Positions 25,379-35,480 are shown, counted from the first letter of the stretch. The stretch is 64,000 nucleotides of DNA from Spongiibacter taiwanensis (GCF_023702635.1 NZ_CP098455.1:1984001-2048000); one strand, 5' to 3'. Notes: generated by a model not told the origin, from the letters alone. Made by a program: numbers and translations.

Positions 25379-26623
25379 TTATTTGCCACAACCGGCGCGA
25401 AGCTGGTCAATGCGGCGCTGCAAAAAGCGCTGCTCAGGCCCCTGCCTGGCCAGATTCAGCGCCTGAATATAGGCTGAAATCGCGTCATCAACACGCTGCA
25501 GACGCCGTAGAAAATCGGCTCTGGCCGCATGGGCCAGGTGATAGTCCAGCAACTGCCCGGCATCGAGCAAGGCATCCACCGCCGCCAGACCCGCCGCCGG
25601 CCCCTGGGCCATGCCCAGTGCCACCGCTCTGTTCAACGCCACCACTGGCGTGGGTGACAACCGCAACAACACATCGTACAGCCCCACAATTTGCCGCCAA
25701 TCGGTGTCGGCCTCGCTCGCCGCTTCCGCATGTACTGCCGCGATGGCCGCTTGCAAGGAATACACGCCAAACCCCGGGGTTTGCAGAGCCTCTGCCGCCA
25801 AGGCACAACCGCGTTCGATGAACTGGCGATTCCAGCGGCGGCGATCCTGATCCGACAGCAATATCAATTCCCCTTGGGCATCGCTGCGCGCCTCTCGCCG
25901 GGATTCCTGCAGCAACATCAACGCGAGCAAACCCCGGGTCTCCGCCTCGGGCAACAGGGTCACCAACCATTCGCCCAGGCGAATGGCCTCTGCCGACAGA
26001 TCACCGCGCACCGCGCTATCACCTGCCGCCGGGCTATAGCCCTCGTTAAACAGCAGATAGACCACCTGCAACACCGCCTCAAGCCGCTCAGCCAATGCTG
26101 GACCGGCGGGCACTTCATAGGGAATACCCGCGTCGCGGATTTTGGTTTTGGCGCGCACAATGCGCTGGGCCAGGGTCGAGGGGCTGATCAGAAAGGCGCG
26201 AGCGATTTCCTCGGTGGTCAGGCCGCAAACCTCACGCAGAGTCAGGGCCACCCGCGCATCTTGCGCCAGGGCGGGATGACAACAGGTGAACACCAAACGC
26301 AGCCGGTCATCTTCGATGTCGTCATCGTCCCAGTCGGCAGGGTCGGGTGAGTTGCCCTCAAGTTGATCGGCGCGCTCATCCAGCCCCAGATCAAAGCGGG
26401 CATCCCGGCGCAGTCGATCGATGGCCTTAAAGCGGCCCGCCGACACCAGCCACGCTCGGGGATTGGCCGGCACACCCTGGTCGGGCCACTGCTTCAGCGC
26501 CGCCAGAAACGCATCCTGCAAGGCTTCTTCGGCCTGTTGAAAATCACCGAGCAAGCGCACCAGGGTGGCAAACACCCGGCGCGATTCCTGCCGGTAAATG
26601 AGTTCCACCTGGGCTTTGCTCAT
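25379..26623 (-). CDS. ECF42-type RNA polymerase sigma factor
   Basis: A 414-residue sigma factor. Residues 1-90 hold the sigma2 domain (VRLLGDFQQAEEALQDAFLAAL; RAWLVSAGRFKAIDRLRR). Residues about 110-170 hold sigma4 (LTLREVCGLTTEEIARAFLIS). The long C-terminal half is helical and TPR-like, the mark of ECF42, which lacks an anti-sigma factor and is thought to be tuned by this extension. The flanking YCII and VOC genes are the usual companions and likely targets. The stimulus is unknown. Length is typical. Confidence 0.9.
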   Translation of the reverse strand: MSKAQVELIYRQESRRVFATLVRLLGDFQQAEEALQDAFLAALKQWPDQGVPANPRAWLVSAGRFKAIDRLRRDARFDLGLDERADQLEGNSPDPADWDDDDIEDDRLRLVFTCCHPALAQDARVALTLREVCGLTTEEIARAFLISPSTLAQRIVRAKTKIRDAGIPYEVPAGPALAERLEAVLQVVYLLFNEGYSPAAGDSAVRGDLSAEAIRLGEWLVTLLPEAETRGLLALMLLQESRREARSDAQGELILLSDQDRRRWNRQFIERGCALAAEALQTPGFGVYSLQAAIAAVHAEAASEADTDWRQIVGLYDVLLRLSPTPVVALNRAVALGMAQGPAAGLAAVDALLDAGQLLDYHLAHAARADFLRRLQRVDDAISAYIQALNLARQGPEQRFLQRRIDQLRAGCGK

Positions 26624-26632
26624 CGAGTTGGC

Positions 26633-27001
26633 CTATTGCGCCATGCAAACGAAGTTGAGCTTATTGCCATCGGGGTCGCGCACATAGGCGCAGTAGAAGG
26701 GCGCCATCCGCAGACCGGGATCACCCTCATTGGTCGCGCCCAGTGCCAGCGCCTTGGCGTGCAGCTGGGCCACCTGTTCGGTATTGGCCGCGCCGATGGC
26801 CACCATCACGCCATTGCCGGGTGCGGCTGGCTGGCCGTCATAGGGATAGCACACGGTAAACATCGGGCCGGCCGCATCGCCCCAGGCGCGAACGCGCTCA
26901 GTGCTCATCAACAATTTCTTGCCCAACAGGTCAAACAGCGGCGTGTAAAAGGCCTCTGCCTTGGCCAAATCCGCCGAGCCCAGCATGGTGTACGCAATCA
27001 T
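26633..27001 (-). CDS. VOC-family (glyoxalase-like) protein
   Basis: A 122-residue vicinal-oxygen-chelate protein with paired beta-alpha-beta halves. It contains SADLAKAEAFYTPLFDLLG and ends CAYVRDPDGNKLNFVC, the classical C-terminal signature with a metal-ligand-like segment. GGAG precedes the ATG at 27001; a TTG one codon upstream also fits. It ends nine bases before the sigma-factor start, so it leads the ECF42 cluster. Substrate unknown. Confidence 0.87.
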   Translation of the reverse strand: MIAYTMLGSADLAKAEAFYTPLFDLLGKKLLMSTERVRAWGDAAGPMFTVCYPYDGQPAAPGNGVMVAIGAANTEQVAQLHAKALALGATNEGDPGLRMAPFYCAYVRDPDGNKLNFVCMAQ

Positions 27002-27185
27002 CAACTTCTCCTTATTTTTGGACCCGTGCCACCGGTCGATTGCAAACGACGCGCCGCAGTGACCGGGGCAGCGAACAAGAGCGTAGCGCGATTGCCCGCG
27101 TGCCGATAGCGTCTAACGCCGGGCTGCAACGCAGCAGCAGGCCTTGCTGGGCATTCTGAATGCCAACAAGCTTGCGCCATGAGAA

Positions 27186-27893
27186 CTAGAGGATGGGTTC
27201 TTTCTCAATATAACGGCACACCGGAAAACGGCCGCATACGGTAAAACGACGCCCCGCCAGGTCGCCGTGCTCGGCCACGCGCTCGGTCAACGGGCTGTTG
27301 CAGTCGGGGCAATTGCCGAGGGAGGGCGCTGCAGGCAGGGTCAGCCCCAGAGAGGGTTCCACTCGGATCGGCGCCGACTTGCGGCCGGTGCGAGCCGGAC
27401 TACCCAGACTTTCGCCGGGCATCAGTTGGGCTCGCAAGTCCGCGATGTTGTAGCTGTGCCGCGCCTTGATGTTGTGCAGCGGTAATTTTGCTGCCGCACA
27501 GGCCCGGCGCAAAAACTGATCCCGCTGACGGCGGTCCTCCCGGTCGTGGCTGCTGTCATCCAGCTCCACTACGGCTGCCACTTTCAGGTCCTCGGTGCGG
27601 CACAGCACAAAATCAAAATGCTTTGCCTTAATCCGGTTGAAAGCAGCAGTTCGCTGTTTCGGTAGCATGCCGCGTTTGGCGCTGATGACATCGGCCACCC
27701 TCACCTTGCCAAACACCCGATACTGGGGCGAAACCGCCTGCTCTAACACACCAATAAAAGCGCGTTCTGCCGGGCTGAACAGGGCTTTGCCCATTTCATA
27801 GGGCATATCCTCGACCTTGGCACCGCCGCCGTAAATGAGCGCCAGCAAAATCAGCACCACAACGACAAAACCCACCACCAGCCACGCTATCAC
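27186..27893 (-). CDS. DUF2726 protein with C-terminal zinc ribbon
   Basis: A 235-residue protein with one N-terminal membrane anchor (VVGFVVVVLILLALIYGG). A DUF2726 domain of the restriction-endonuclease-like type follows (FDFVLCRTEDLKVAAVVELDDSSH, with acidic residues placed like a nuclease core). A topoisomerase-type zinc ribbon comes last (CPDCNSPLTER...CGRFPVCRY). Biochemistry is unknown; nucleic-acid binding or cleavage near the membrane is an inference. The GTG start overlaps the stop of the DUF1275 gene. Confidence 0.85.
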   Translation of the reverse strand: MIAWLVVGFVVVVLILLALIYGGGAKVEDMPYEMGKALFSPAERAFIGVLEQAVSPQYRVFGKVRVADVISAKRGMLPKQRTAAFNRIKAKHFDFVLCRTEDLKVAAVVELDDSSHDREDRRQRDQFLRRACAAAKLPLHNIKARHSYNIADLRAQLMPGESLGSPARTGRKSAPIRVEPSLGLTLPAAPSLGNCPDCNSPLTERVAEHGDLAGRRFTVCGRFPVCRYIEKEPIL

Positions 27894-28576
27894 CGCCCCG
27901 TCTCCTGAGTTGACACCGCGTCACTTTGTGCAAGCAGCCGCCAATACAGCCCCGCCAGCAATACGGCCAGCAACACCGGTACCAGCAGCGCCAAGAACTG
28001 CCAGGCCAGAAATATCACGCTGCCCAATGTTCCACCAAGAATAAAGCCCGTCACCAGTAACAAATACAATCTGGCCCGACGCCGGTCCAAGGGCTGACCG
28101 CGCAGGCGAGCACCGAGCATCAAGCCCAGGTCGGTAAAAATCCCTGACACATGCGTGGTGCGAATAATCGCGCCGCTGAAGGTGGTGGCCAGCCCATTTT
28201 GTAAACCACAGGCCGCCGACGCCAAGAAGTGACCCGCGCTCCAGCCGGCCATCAATGCCCACATACCGAGGAGCAACAGCAGCGCCTCTAACATCAGAGC
28301 ACTGCCGTAATGGCGTCCCAGCTTTAACGCGGTGTTTTCTATCAACCAACCGGACAGGGCCGCACCGATCACAAAGCTGATCAGAATCAGCAGCAGGTGG
28401 AGGGCCACGCTGATATTCATCGACGCCAGTTGCTGACCCAGCAGAGTTGCCGTGCCGGTAAGATGGGAGACAGCCTGGTGGCTAAACCCCAGCAGGCCGA
28501 TGGCATTGACCATGCCTGCCAGCAGCGTTAACAGAAAAGCACCGCCCTCTACCCAGGGCGGCAACCGATTGATCAT
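27890..28576 (-). CDS. YoaK-like DUF1275 membrane protein
   Basis: A 228-residue integral membrane protein with about six hydrophobic segments. The family is recognised by FSHQAVSHLTGTATLLG, CGLQNGLATTFSGAIIRTTHVSGIFTDLG and the internal repeat. DUF1275 proteins are presumed transporters without known substrate. It overlaps the DUF2726 gene by four bases, so the two are translated together. Confidence 0.86.
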   Translation of the reverse strand: MINRLPPWVEGGAFLLTLLAGMVNAIGLLGFSHQAVSHLTGTATLLGQQLASMNISVALHLLLILISFVIGAALSGWLIENTALKLGRHYGSALMLEALLLLLGMWALMAGWSAGHFLASAACGLQNGLATTFSGAIIRTTHVSGIFTDLGLMLGARLRGQPLDRRRARLYLLLVTGFILGGTLGSVIFLAWQFLALLVPVLLAVLLAGLYWRLLAQSDAVSTQETGR

Positions 28577-28652
28577 AAGCGCTTCGTTTCCCTAAAGCCT
28601 CACTTCACCCACTGCCTGGCAGGGGCTCAAAGATTGGCTTGATCGTTAAACC

Positions 28653-29405
28653 TCACCCGTCTTTGATTTTTTTCTGCAAATGTAATGCCGCCGAGGCGCG
28701 TTTGTTGCGCATGCGGATATTGAGCAACTCCACCGCAAAGGAGAAGGCCATAGCAAAGTAGATGTAGCCCTTGGGCACATGTACGTCGAAGCCCTCTGCC
28801 ATCAGGGTGAGCCCGATCATCAGCAAAAACGCCAGGGCCAAAATCTTGATGGTGGGGTTGGCATCAACGAAGTTGCCAATCGCTTTGGCAGAAAACAGCA
28901 TGACCCCCACCGACACCACAATGGCGATCACCATTACCATCAGGTGGTCCACCAAACCCACTGCGGTGATGACCGAGTCGAGGGAGAACACCACATCCAG
29001 CGCTGCAATCTGCAGCAGAATGGCGGTGTAGCTGGCCGCCTTGGCCGAGCCACCCTCGCTGTGCTCCTCTACCTCCAGGCTGGCGTGAATCTCGTGGGTG
29101 GATTTGGCCAACAGGAACAGGCCACCCACAATAAGAATAATATCCCTGCCGGAGATCGCTTCTCCCAGTACGGTGAACAACGGTTCCACCAGCCCCATCA
29201 CCCAGGTCAGGCTGAACAGCAAGGCCAGACGGGTCACCATGGCCAAGCCGAGGCCGATCTGGCGGGCTTTTTGTCGCTGTGACTCCGGCAAGCGACCAAC
29301 CAGAATCGAAATGAAGATGATGTTGTCGATACCAAGCACAATTTCCAAGGCGATCAGGGTCGACAACGCTACCCACGCCTCAGGACTTGCCATCCACTCA
29401 AACAT
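28653..29405 (-). CDS. TerC-family integral membrane protein
   Basis: A 250-residue membrane protein with about seven helices. The hallmark acidic residues lie in membrane helices: LIALEIVLGIDNIIFISIL near the start and ALDVVFSLDSVITAVG in the second half. TerC/Alx relatives transport or protect against metal ions such as manganese, or help metalate exported enzymes. The charged C-terminus (MRNKRASAALHLQKKIKDG) is cytoplasmic. No yybP-ykoY manganese riboswitch was recognised upstream, where the transglutaminase gene lies only 11 bp away. Confidence 0.9.
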   Translation of the reverse strand: MFEWMASPEAWVALSTLIALEIVLGIDNIIFISILVGRLPESQRQKARQIGLGLAMVTRLALLFSLTWVMGLVEPLFTVLGEAISGRDIILIVGGLFLLAKSTHEIHASLEVEEHSEGGSAKAASYTAILLQIAALDVVFSLDSVITAVGLVDHLMVMVIAIVVSVGVMLFSAKAIGNFVDANPTIKILALAFLLMIGLTLMAEGFDVHVPKGYIYFAMAFSFAVELLNIRMRNKRASAALHLQKKIKDG

Positions 29406-29416
29406 AAATTGCTCCG

Positions 29417-30217
29417 TTAAGACTGATGAGATTCATCGGGATTGGTTACCGTGACCTGCTGAAAATACGGCAGTACCGGCGGCCCGAACTGGGTATAAAT
29501 CGCTACGTCGGCCGCATCTCTGCCGTAAGCATAGGCAACATAACCGCTGCACAGCGTGGCCTGGGTGGCATCGAAGGTGTACCAGCGGCCACCCACAAAG
29601 GCCTCAAACCAGGCATGCAGGTCCATTGGCTCGAGCCCTTTCAGGCAGCCCACGACCATCCGCGCGGGAATGCTCAGACTGCGGCACAGGGCAATCCCCA
29701 GATGGGCCAGATCACGGCACACGCCATAGCCTCGTTCATTCACCGTCTCTGCCGATACCGGCACTGTGCTACTGCCGGGCAAATAGGCAATGTTAGTGCG
29801 CAGCCAGCGCTGAATGGCGGCCACCTGATCATAGCCGAGTTGCGCACCGGCGGTAATGGTCCCCGCCAGCGCGTTGAAAGATTCTGTTTCACAAAAGCGG
29901 CTGGGCAGCAGATAAATCAACACATCGGTGGGCAGTTGCTGCACATCGATGAAGGGCGCGCCGGGCTGGCTGTCCATTTCGTCGGTGGTGTGAACGGTGG
30001 CGCTGGTCTCGATACGAAAGTCGCCCACCGGCGCGACCAGACGCTGACACAAGTTGCCGTAGAGGTCGGTGAATTCCTCCACCGGTACCATCGGCGCAAG
30101 CTGGTACGACTCCCGGGAAATCCATTGCTGGGCGCCACTTCGGGGCCGCAACATCAGCAAAAAAGGGGAGGGAACGGCAATATCAAAATGAAACTGGCAG
30201 CGGGTTTCTATCCACAT
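29417..30217 (-). CDS. Transglutaminase-like cysteine peptidase domain protein
   Basis: A 266-residue protein with an N-terminal beta domain and a transglutaminase core. The Cys-His-Asp triad is visible in [21 protein letters not shown] and WYTFDAT. It has no signal peptide, so it is cytoplasmic. Related bacterial proteins often accompany peptide-ligation or proteolysis systems, but none is adjacent here. It lies 11 bp ahead of the terC-like gene on the same strand, suggesting co-transcription. Substrate unknown. Confidence 0.85.
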   Translation of the reverse strand: MWIETRCQFHFDIAVPSPFLLMLRPRSGAQQWISRESYQLAPMVPVEEFTDLYGNLCQRLVAPVGDFRIETSATVHTTDEMDSQPGAPFIDVQQLPTDVLIYLLPSRFCETESFNALAGTITAGAQLGYDQVAAIQRWLRTNIAYLPGSSTVPVSAETVNERGYGVCRDLAHLGIALCRSLSIPARMVVGCLKGLEPMDLHAWFEAFVGGRWYTFDATQATLCSGYVAYAYGRDAADVAIYTQFGPPVLPYFQQVTVTNPDESHQS

Positions 30218-30474
30218 CGGTGCGAAATCCTCACGGTAACGTGTATGTCAGTGCTGTCGATGGTGCGTGCCTGGCGGCGGTCACACGGTTGTCAGGGTGG
30301 TGTGCCGGGCCCGGCGAGTGATGACGGTGCGCCCCGTCAACGAAAACCGGAGCCGTCCGGAACAATGCGGGGGTAATCAGTCGGGGCGGTTATCGCGACG
30401 ATAGCCCGACCCCGTGACAATTTGCATCGCGGCGCCAAAGAGGGCGCGCTGTGAGCAAGATAATGCCGGCCTAT
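30218..30474. other. Intergenic stretch without recognised feature
   Basis: About 257 bp between the transglutaminase gene and the MITE-like element. It should hold the promoter of the minus-strand transglutaminase-terC pair. I see no gene, RNA or clear promoter. Confidence 0.4.
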
Positions 30475-30760
30475 TTAGGGCCTGTTAACACTAATTGGAT
30501 TACGCCTGTTGTGGCTAAAAATTCGCCAATCTAGCGGACGCCGCGCGGAAATGAGGAGAGAGGTTTGGTTACTCCAAATGAACGACGAATGACGACGAGT
30601 GGTGGATTTTTAGCCACAACCCAAAGGGCTGCAGCCATTTTTGCCCCCAGCGTCGTTCTCGGTCGCTTATTTGGAATAACCAAACTACGCTTCCTCCGCC
30701 TAGCTGGGGGCAAAAATGCCCTCCAGCAGGTGCAATTCAATTAGTGTTAACAGGCCCTAA
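30475..30760. mobile_element. MITE-like element with perfect 23-bp terminal inverted repeats
   Basis: A 286-bp non-coding element whose ends are perfect inverted repeats (outermost bases TTAGGGCCTGTTAACACT at 30475-30497 and its complement at 30738-30760). Inside lie three further inverted pairs: 30508-30522 with 30606-30620 (15/15), 30564-30579 with 30669-30684 (15/16), and 30637-30651 with 30703-30717 (15/15). It could fold into an elaborate structure. No transposase is encoded. Its right end supplies the last codons and stop of the nitroreductase gene. Confidence 0.65.
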
Positions 30761-31418
30761 TGAAAGTGACAATATCGTCAATGTCGGCCCGGCCCATAAT
30801 GGCGTCGTTGATTTGGGCGCCAACGTCTTCATATCCAAAGGACAGGCCGCAAATAATGCCGTATCCCTCAGGCACTCCGCCAATCGCCTTGACCGGATCG
30901 GGGTAGAGCGCCAGGGCGCCCTGGGGCACGCTGGCCAGGCCGCGCTCCACCAGTGCCAACATCAGCGTTTGCAGAAAGATGCCAACATCCACCGCGTTGG
31001 TGGGACCAAGATCAGCGGGCATGGAAACAAAGCCCACATGGGGCGCGTCGAAAAACTCGAAGTTTTTCATCGCCAGGGCAGTGCGTTTATCGCGCTCGTG
31101 GCGCTCAATGCCCATCACCCCGTAGTAATCCATTGCACACTGGTATTGCCGGTCTTTCAGCGGTCCCTGCAGATTCACATCGCCCGGGGTAAACACGGGA
31201 CTGGGCGCCTTGCCCGCATTGATTTCATCGAGTATTGCCTGACGCAGGCGCTGGCGAGCCTCGCCCGACACCACGGTCAGGTGCCAGGGTTGGGTGTTGC
31301 AGTTGGAGGGGGCGAAGCGAGCCACATCCAAGATGTCGCGAAGCAGATCATCGGGGATCGGATCCGGCTTGAACCCGCGGATGGAACGGCGCGCTTTGAT
31401 CGCCTCGGTCACATTCAT
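30747..31418 (-). CDS. Nitroreductase-family flavoprotein
   Basis: A 223-residue FMN-dependent oxidoreductase. It shows the entry motif AIKARRSIRGFKPDPIP, APSNCNTQPWHLTVVSG (FMN and dimer contacts) and the late GVPEGYGIICGLSFGYED. The ATG at 31418 is preferred to a TTG three codons earlier. Its final residues RAC and stop are encoded by the terminal repeat of the MITE-like element, so its original C-terminus has been slightly changed. Physiological substrate unknown. Upstream is a 206-bp gap and a divergent gene. Confidence 0.88.
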   Translation of the reverse strand: MNVTEAIKARRSIRGFKPDPIPDDLLRDILDVARFAPSNCNTQPWHLTVVSGEARQRLRQAILDEINAGKAPSPVFTPGDVNLQGPLKDRQYQCAMDYYGVMGIERHERDKRTALAMKNFEFFDAPHVGFVSMPADLGPTNAVDVGIFLQTLMLALVERGLASVPQGALALYPDPVKAIGGVPEGYGIICGLSFGYEDVGAQINDAIMGRADIDDIVTFIRAC

Positions 31419-31624
31419 GTAGGACAACTCCCAGTATCGAATCAGCCCACAAGTCTATCGATTTCGCCGGCGCAAGCGAACCCTTGCGCCGAATGTGCCC
31501 CCGCGCAGCTACACTCTGGTGATACGCGGGGGTGACACGCGGGCGGTTACGCGCACGTGCGACTGTCGGAACCCCTGCCAGCCTGCACGGTCTTCTTTGA
31601 AATAGCACAGCTGGGGACATCAGC

Positions 31625-32554
31625 ATGAGCGAGCAGCGCCCACAAGGGCCGTATTTCATTGTGCTCAACGACGGCGCAGGCAGCCAGGCAGGCTCGACAC
31701 TGCGCCAGCAAATCCGCCAGACCTTGACCGAGGCGGCACAACCCTTCGAGTTTATCGACTCGGAGTCCACGCTGGCCGCAACCGCCGCCCGGGCCGTTTC
31801 CCAGGCACGGGAGCGAGGCGGCATTGTGGTGGCAGCGGGAGGGGATGGCACCCTCAATACGGTTGCCCAGGCGGTGCTTGGCAGTGATATCGTCATGGGA
31901 ATCATCCCGGGAGGCACTTTCAATTACTTTGCCCGCTCCCTGGGGATTCCCGAATCACCGGCGGACGCGGCGCTGGCACTGGCCACCGCCGAGGTCAAAC
32001 CGGTACAGCTGGGGCTGGTCAATCAACGGGTGTTTCTGGTGAACGCCAGCTTGGGCTTGTACCCCAAGTTGCTAGAAGACCGGGAGGCCTACAAGCAACG
32101 CTACGGGCGCAGCCGCACAGTAGCCTTGCTGTCGGCCCTGGTGACCCTGAGCCAAGCCCATCGGCGGCTACATATCAGCCTGCAGCGAGACGGCGTGTCG
32201 ACCCAGATGCACAGCGTCTCGGTGCTGATCAACAACAACCCCTTGCAGCTGCATCAGGTGGGTGTCGACGGCGCCGACGCCATTGGCGATGGCAAGCTGG
32301 TTGCGATTGCTGCCCGACCTCGGGGTCGCCTGTCACTGTATGGGTTGTTGCTGCGCGGGCTGATCAGTCGCCTGGGTGAGGCCGACCAGATTGAAAGCTT
32401 TCCACTGCGCCGAATGACGGTGATGCTCGGTCGCCGCAAGCGAGTCAAAGTCGCCACAGACGGGGAGATACAATGGCTGACGACCCCATTGCACTTTGCC
32501 GTGGCAGAACAGAAACTCTCGGTGCTGATACCCAGTAAGGATCGTGCGACATGA
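31625..32554 (+). CDS. Diacylglycerol/lipid kinase-family protein
   Basis: A 309-residue kinase of the DAGK/YegS type. The nucleotide site is VVAAGGDGTLNTVAQAV, followed by GIIPGGTFNYFARSLGIP. The C-terminal beta-sandwich with ATDGE is present. Such enzymes phosphorylate diacylglycerol or related lipid alcohols at the inner membrane surface. It overlaps the metallophosphoesterase gene by four bases, a pairing that suggests linked phosphorylation and dephosphorylation of lipids. Exact substrate unknown. Confidence 0.9.
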   Translation: MSEQRPQGPYFIVLNDGAGSQAGSTLRQQIRQTLTEAAQPFEFIDSESTLAATAARAVSQARERGGIVVAAGGDGTLNTVAQAVLGSDIVMGIIPGGTFNYFARSLGIPESPADAALALATAEVKPVQLGLVNQRVFLVNASLGLYPKLLEDREAYKQRYGRSRTVALLSALVTLSQAHRRLHISLQRDGVSTQMHSVSVLINNNPLQLHQVGVDGADAIGDGKLVAIAARPRGRLSLYGLLLRGLISRLGEADQIESFPLRRMTVMLGRRKRVKVATDGEIQWLTTPLHFAVAEQKLSVLIPSKDRAT

Positions 32555-33360
32555 CCAGAATCCTTCACATCTCTGACACCCACTTCGGCACCGAGATGGA
32601 CGATGTGCAACGCGCCTTGCTGGCGCTGAGCCACCGCCTGCTACCCGAGGTGATCGTACTCACCGGCGATATCACCCAGCGCGCCCGGCCCCGGCAATTT
32701 GCCGCGGCCAGTGCCTTTATCGACTCCCTGCCGGCACCCGTTCTCGCCGTGCCCGGCAATCACGACATCCCCCTGTTCAACCTGTTGCGGCGCGGGCTGC
32801 GCCCCTATCTGCATTACCAACAGGCCATCAACCGGGAGCTGGAACCGGAATTTCTCAGCCCGACGTTGATGCTGCTGGGGGTGAACTCAACCCGGCCCCG
32901 CCGCCATGTGGATGGCGAGTTGAGCATGGCCCAGATTCGCCACGTCAGTCAGCGCCTCGCCGCGGCCAGCCCCGAGCAATTGCGGGTGGTTGCTCTGCAC
33001 CATCCAGTGAAAGTGATTGAAGAAAAAGACCGGGAAAACCTGGTGCGACGGCATCGCAAAGCGGTCGACGCCTGGGTTCAGGCCGGGGTAGATCTGGTGC
33101 TGGCCGGGCATATTCACCTGCCCTACGTGGCCAAACTGGGGGCGCCGGGCCAGCGCCTCGCCTGGACAGCCCAGGCAGGCACGGCACTGTCACACCGGCT
33201 GCGCGACAGTGTGCCCAACTCCGTTAACCTGATTGAGCACGAATGCGGCGACGGCGCCCACCACTGCACCTTGCAACGCTGGGACTTTGACGCCAGTCAG
33301 AGCGAGTTCAGTCTGGCCCACCAGCGCTGCCTGCCCCTGTGTCGGGCAGGCGCTCATTAG
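32551..33360 (+). CDS. Calcineurin-like metallophosphoesterase
   Basis: A 269-residue phosphoesterase with the full two-metal motif series: LHISDTHFG, VLTGDITQRA, VPGNHDIP, VALHHPV and LAGHIHLPY. The His-Asp-Asp-Asn-His-His ligands are intact, so an active enzyme is expected. It resembles CpdA-type and related nucleotide or lipid phosphodiesterases. Translationally coupled to the lipid kinase gene by ATGA. No signal peptide. Confidence 0.9.
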   Translation: MTRILHISDTHFGTEMDDVQRALLALSHRLLPEVIVLTGDITQRARPRQFAAASAFIDSLPAPVLAVPGNHDIPLFNLLRRGLRPYLHYQQAINRELEPEFLSPTLMLLGVNSTRPRRHVDGELSMAQIRHVSQRLAAASPEQLRVVALHHPVKVIEEKDRENLVRRHRKAVDAWVQAGVDLVLAGHIHLPYVAKLGAPGQRLAWTAQAGTALSHRLRDSVPNSVNLIEHECGDGAHHCTLQRWDFDASQSEFSLAHQRCLPLCRAGAH

Positions 33361-33389
33361 CCGGCTCCACCTGGCAATACTGACCGGAC

Positions 33390-35321
33390 TCAAGGGTTGG
33401 CCAGATAAACCTGGTATTGGCCGCTTCCCGAGAAGGCATTCACCCGCCAGCGGTACTGACCGGAGGTGCCATTGTAGTCAATAGCTTCACTGCCACCGGG
33501 TGACTCGGACTTGGCGACCACGGTCCAGGACTGCAATATAAATCCGGTCAGTTTTTCCAGATACAGGTCGAAGTCAGCGCCTTCCGGGCTTTCCAGGAAG
33601 CCGACAAAGTTGCCACCATCGCTGCGGAAGCCAAAGCTGGAATCGTAATAGGCGCGCCCGCCGCTCGCCAATTCGCCGGAGAAGGCATCGCACTCACTGC
33701 AGGGGGTTTCCGGCGCCTCACTCAATACCAGCGCTTGCCCGGCACTATCACTTTGTCCCGCGCTATCGGTCACCGACAGGCTCACCTGATACTCGCCGTA
33801 ACCGCTGTAGCGATGGCTCGCGCTGGCCCCGCTGGCGGTGGCACCATCACCAAATTGCCAACGGTATTGGCTGATGCCCTGATCATCGCTGGAGGCCGCC
33901 GCACTGAAGCTGCACAACAGGTCATCACAGCTCACCGCCAGGCGGGCGACCGGCGGCCGGTCTACCCCATCATCCACCGCCAACTGCAACAGCAGATTGG
34001 GACTGCCCGCCACATTGGCCAGGCGATTGCTGATTGCGCTGTCCTGAAGCGTCTGGGCGACATCGGCGGGCGAAGCGCCACCATCCATTTCCAGCACCAG
34101 CGCAGCCACACCCGCCACGTGGGGCGCCGCCATGGACGTGCCACTGAGGTCGGCCACCGCCGAGTCACCGGTGTACCAGGCGGAGCGAATGTTCGCGCCG
34201 GGACCAAACAGATCGACGCAGGTGCCTTTGTTGGAAAAGGAAGCGCGTTGGTCATCGATTGTTGAGGCGCCCACGGTGATCGCCTTGGGTGCCCGGGCGG
34301 GGGACTCACCGCAGGCATCCACGTTATTGTTGCCTGCCGCGACCACCATGGTAATGCCGGCATCCACCGCTGACTCAACCGCCTGGTCCAGCGCCGTGCT
34401 GGAAAAGCCGCCCAAACTCAGGTTGGCCACCGCCGGTAATTGATGGTTAGCAATCATCCAGTCGATGGCAGCAATCACCCCCGAGGTACTGCCCGAGCCA
34501 CCGCAGCCGAGTACCCGCAGCGGATACAAAGTCGCACCCTTGGCCACCCCCCAGGTTTGCCCGGCTGCAGTGCCGGCGACATGGGTGCCGTGGCCGTTGC
34601 AATCATCGGTGTCGGCGGGATCGACCGAGGAGAATAAAAAGCCACTGCTGACAAAGTTTCTGCCGCTGGCCACCCGGCCACCAAAATCCTGGTGGCTGGC
34701 ACGGATGCCCGTGTCGAGAATATAGATGTTTACCCCGGAGCCATCGCCAAAGTATTCATAGAAACTGTCCAGTGGCAGATCGCTTTGGTCGAGGCGATCC
34801 AGCCCCCAGGGCGGGTTGGACTGGCTGGCCGTGGCCGCCACGATCCGGTCGGGCTCAACCAGGGCCACCAGCGGGCTGGCCTCCAGCAGGCCCAATAATT
34901 CTGGCGGCAGTTGAATCACCCCGCCATTCAGGGCGTTGTCGAAGGTGGTCAGCAAGGTGCCGCCCAAGCCCTCGACCAATGACAGCAACTGGTCCACCAG
35001 CGGCAGGTCCAGCAGCCCCAGACCGAGCAGATCGGCGCTGGTCAGCTTGTTCAACACCACAATATATTGGTCGGGAATCACTTCCCCGGCTTGGGGCCAT
35101 TGATCCTGGGCGGTGCCGGGTTCTTCAGGAGAAGGCTGTTCGGGTTCAGGGTCGGCTGGACTGCCGTCCCCCTCTTCGTTGCTCGAGCCGGGGCTGTTGT
35201 CACCCTCCACCAGGCTGTCACCGCTCGTATTGTTGGAGGCGCTACCGCCAGAACCGCCGCCACAGGCAGCCAATACCACGCAGCTGAGCAGCATGATCAG
35301 CGTTGCATTTACCTTTTTCAT
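33390..35321 (-). CDS. S8 family (subtilisin/proteinase K-like) lipoprotein protease with PKD domain
   Basis: A 643-residue secreted protease. A lipoprotein signal ends VVLAAC (Cys20), then comes an acidic Ser/Gly/Pro linker. An I9-like propeptide (residues about 80-160, [10 protein letters not shown]) precedes the catalytic domain with Asp203 (YILDTG), His244 (NGHGTHVAG) and Ser396 (GTSMAAPH). A PKD domain follows ([13 protein letters not shown]...[17 protein letters not shown] split by a short gap). Last is a pre-peptidase C-terminal-like beta domain. The lipobox suggests surface anchoring or delivery through lipoprotein export. Transcribed alone. Confidence 0.92.
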   Translation of the reverse strand: MKKVNATLIMLLSCVVLAACGGGSGGSASNNTSGDSLVEGDNSPGSSNEEGDGSPADPEPEQPSPEEPGTAQDQWPQAGEVIPDQYIVVLNKLTSADLLGLGLLDLPLVDQLLSLVEGLGGTLLTTFDNALNGGVIQLPPELLGLLEASPLVALVEPDRIVAATASQSNPPWGLDRLDQSDLPLDSFYEYFGDGSGVNIYILDTGIRASHQDFGGRVASGRNFVSSGFLFSSVDPADTDDCNGHGTHVAGTAAGQTWGVAKGATLYPLRVLGCGGSGSTSGVIAAIDWMIANHQLPAVANLSLGGFSSTALDQAVESAVDAGITMVVAAGNNNVDACGESPARAPKAITVGASTIDDQRASFSNKGTCVDLFGPGANIRSAWYTGDSAVADLSGTSMAAPHVAGVAALVLEMDGGASPADVAQTLQDSAISNRLANVAGSPNLLLQLAVDDGVDRPPVARLAVSCDDLLCSFSAAASSDDQGISQYRWQFGDGATASGASASHRYSGYGEYQVSLSVTDSAGQSDSAGQALVLSEAPETPCSECDAFSGELASGGRAYYDSSFGFRSDGGNFVGFLESPEGADFDLYLEKLTGFILQSWTVVAKSESPGGSEAIDYNGTSGQYRWRVNAFSGSGQYQVYLANP

Positions 35322-35480
35322 TGTTAAACCTCAGGCGCCATTCCATCTAACCAATGGAATATGTCTTATGTTTTGTGTCGCGCCAGTAAAACGGCTTTGC
35401 TCGCCGGGACGCATCAGGACTTACCCCGATAAGGGTTCAGGGTCGTTAACTACGTCACATTTCTCGATTTTGCCAGCAAG

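Noticed and set aside
29426-30376. 316-codon plus-strand open frame
   Set aside because: Antisense to the transglutaminase gene with its complete Cys-His-Asp triad; composition is that of a shadow frame.
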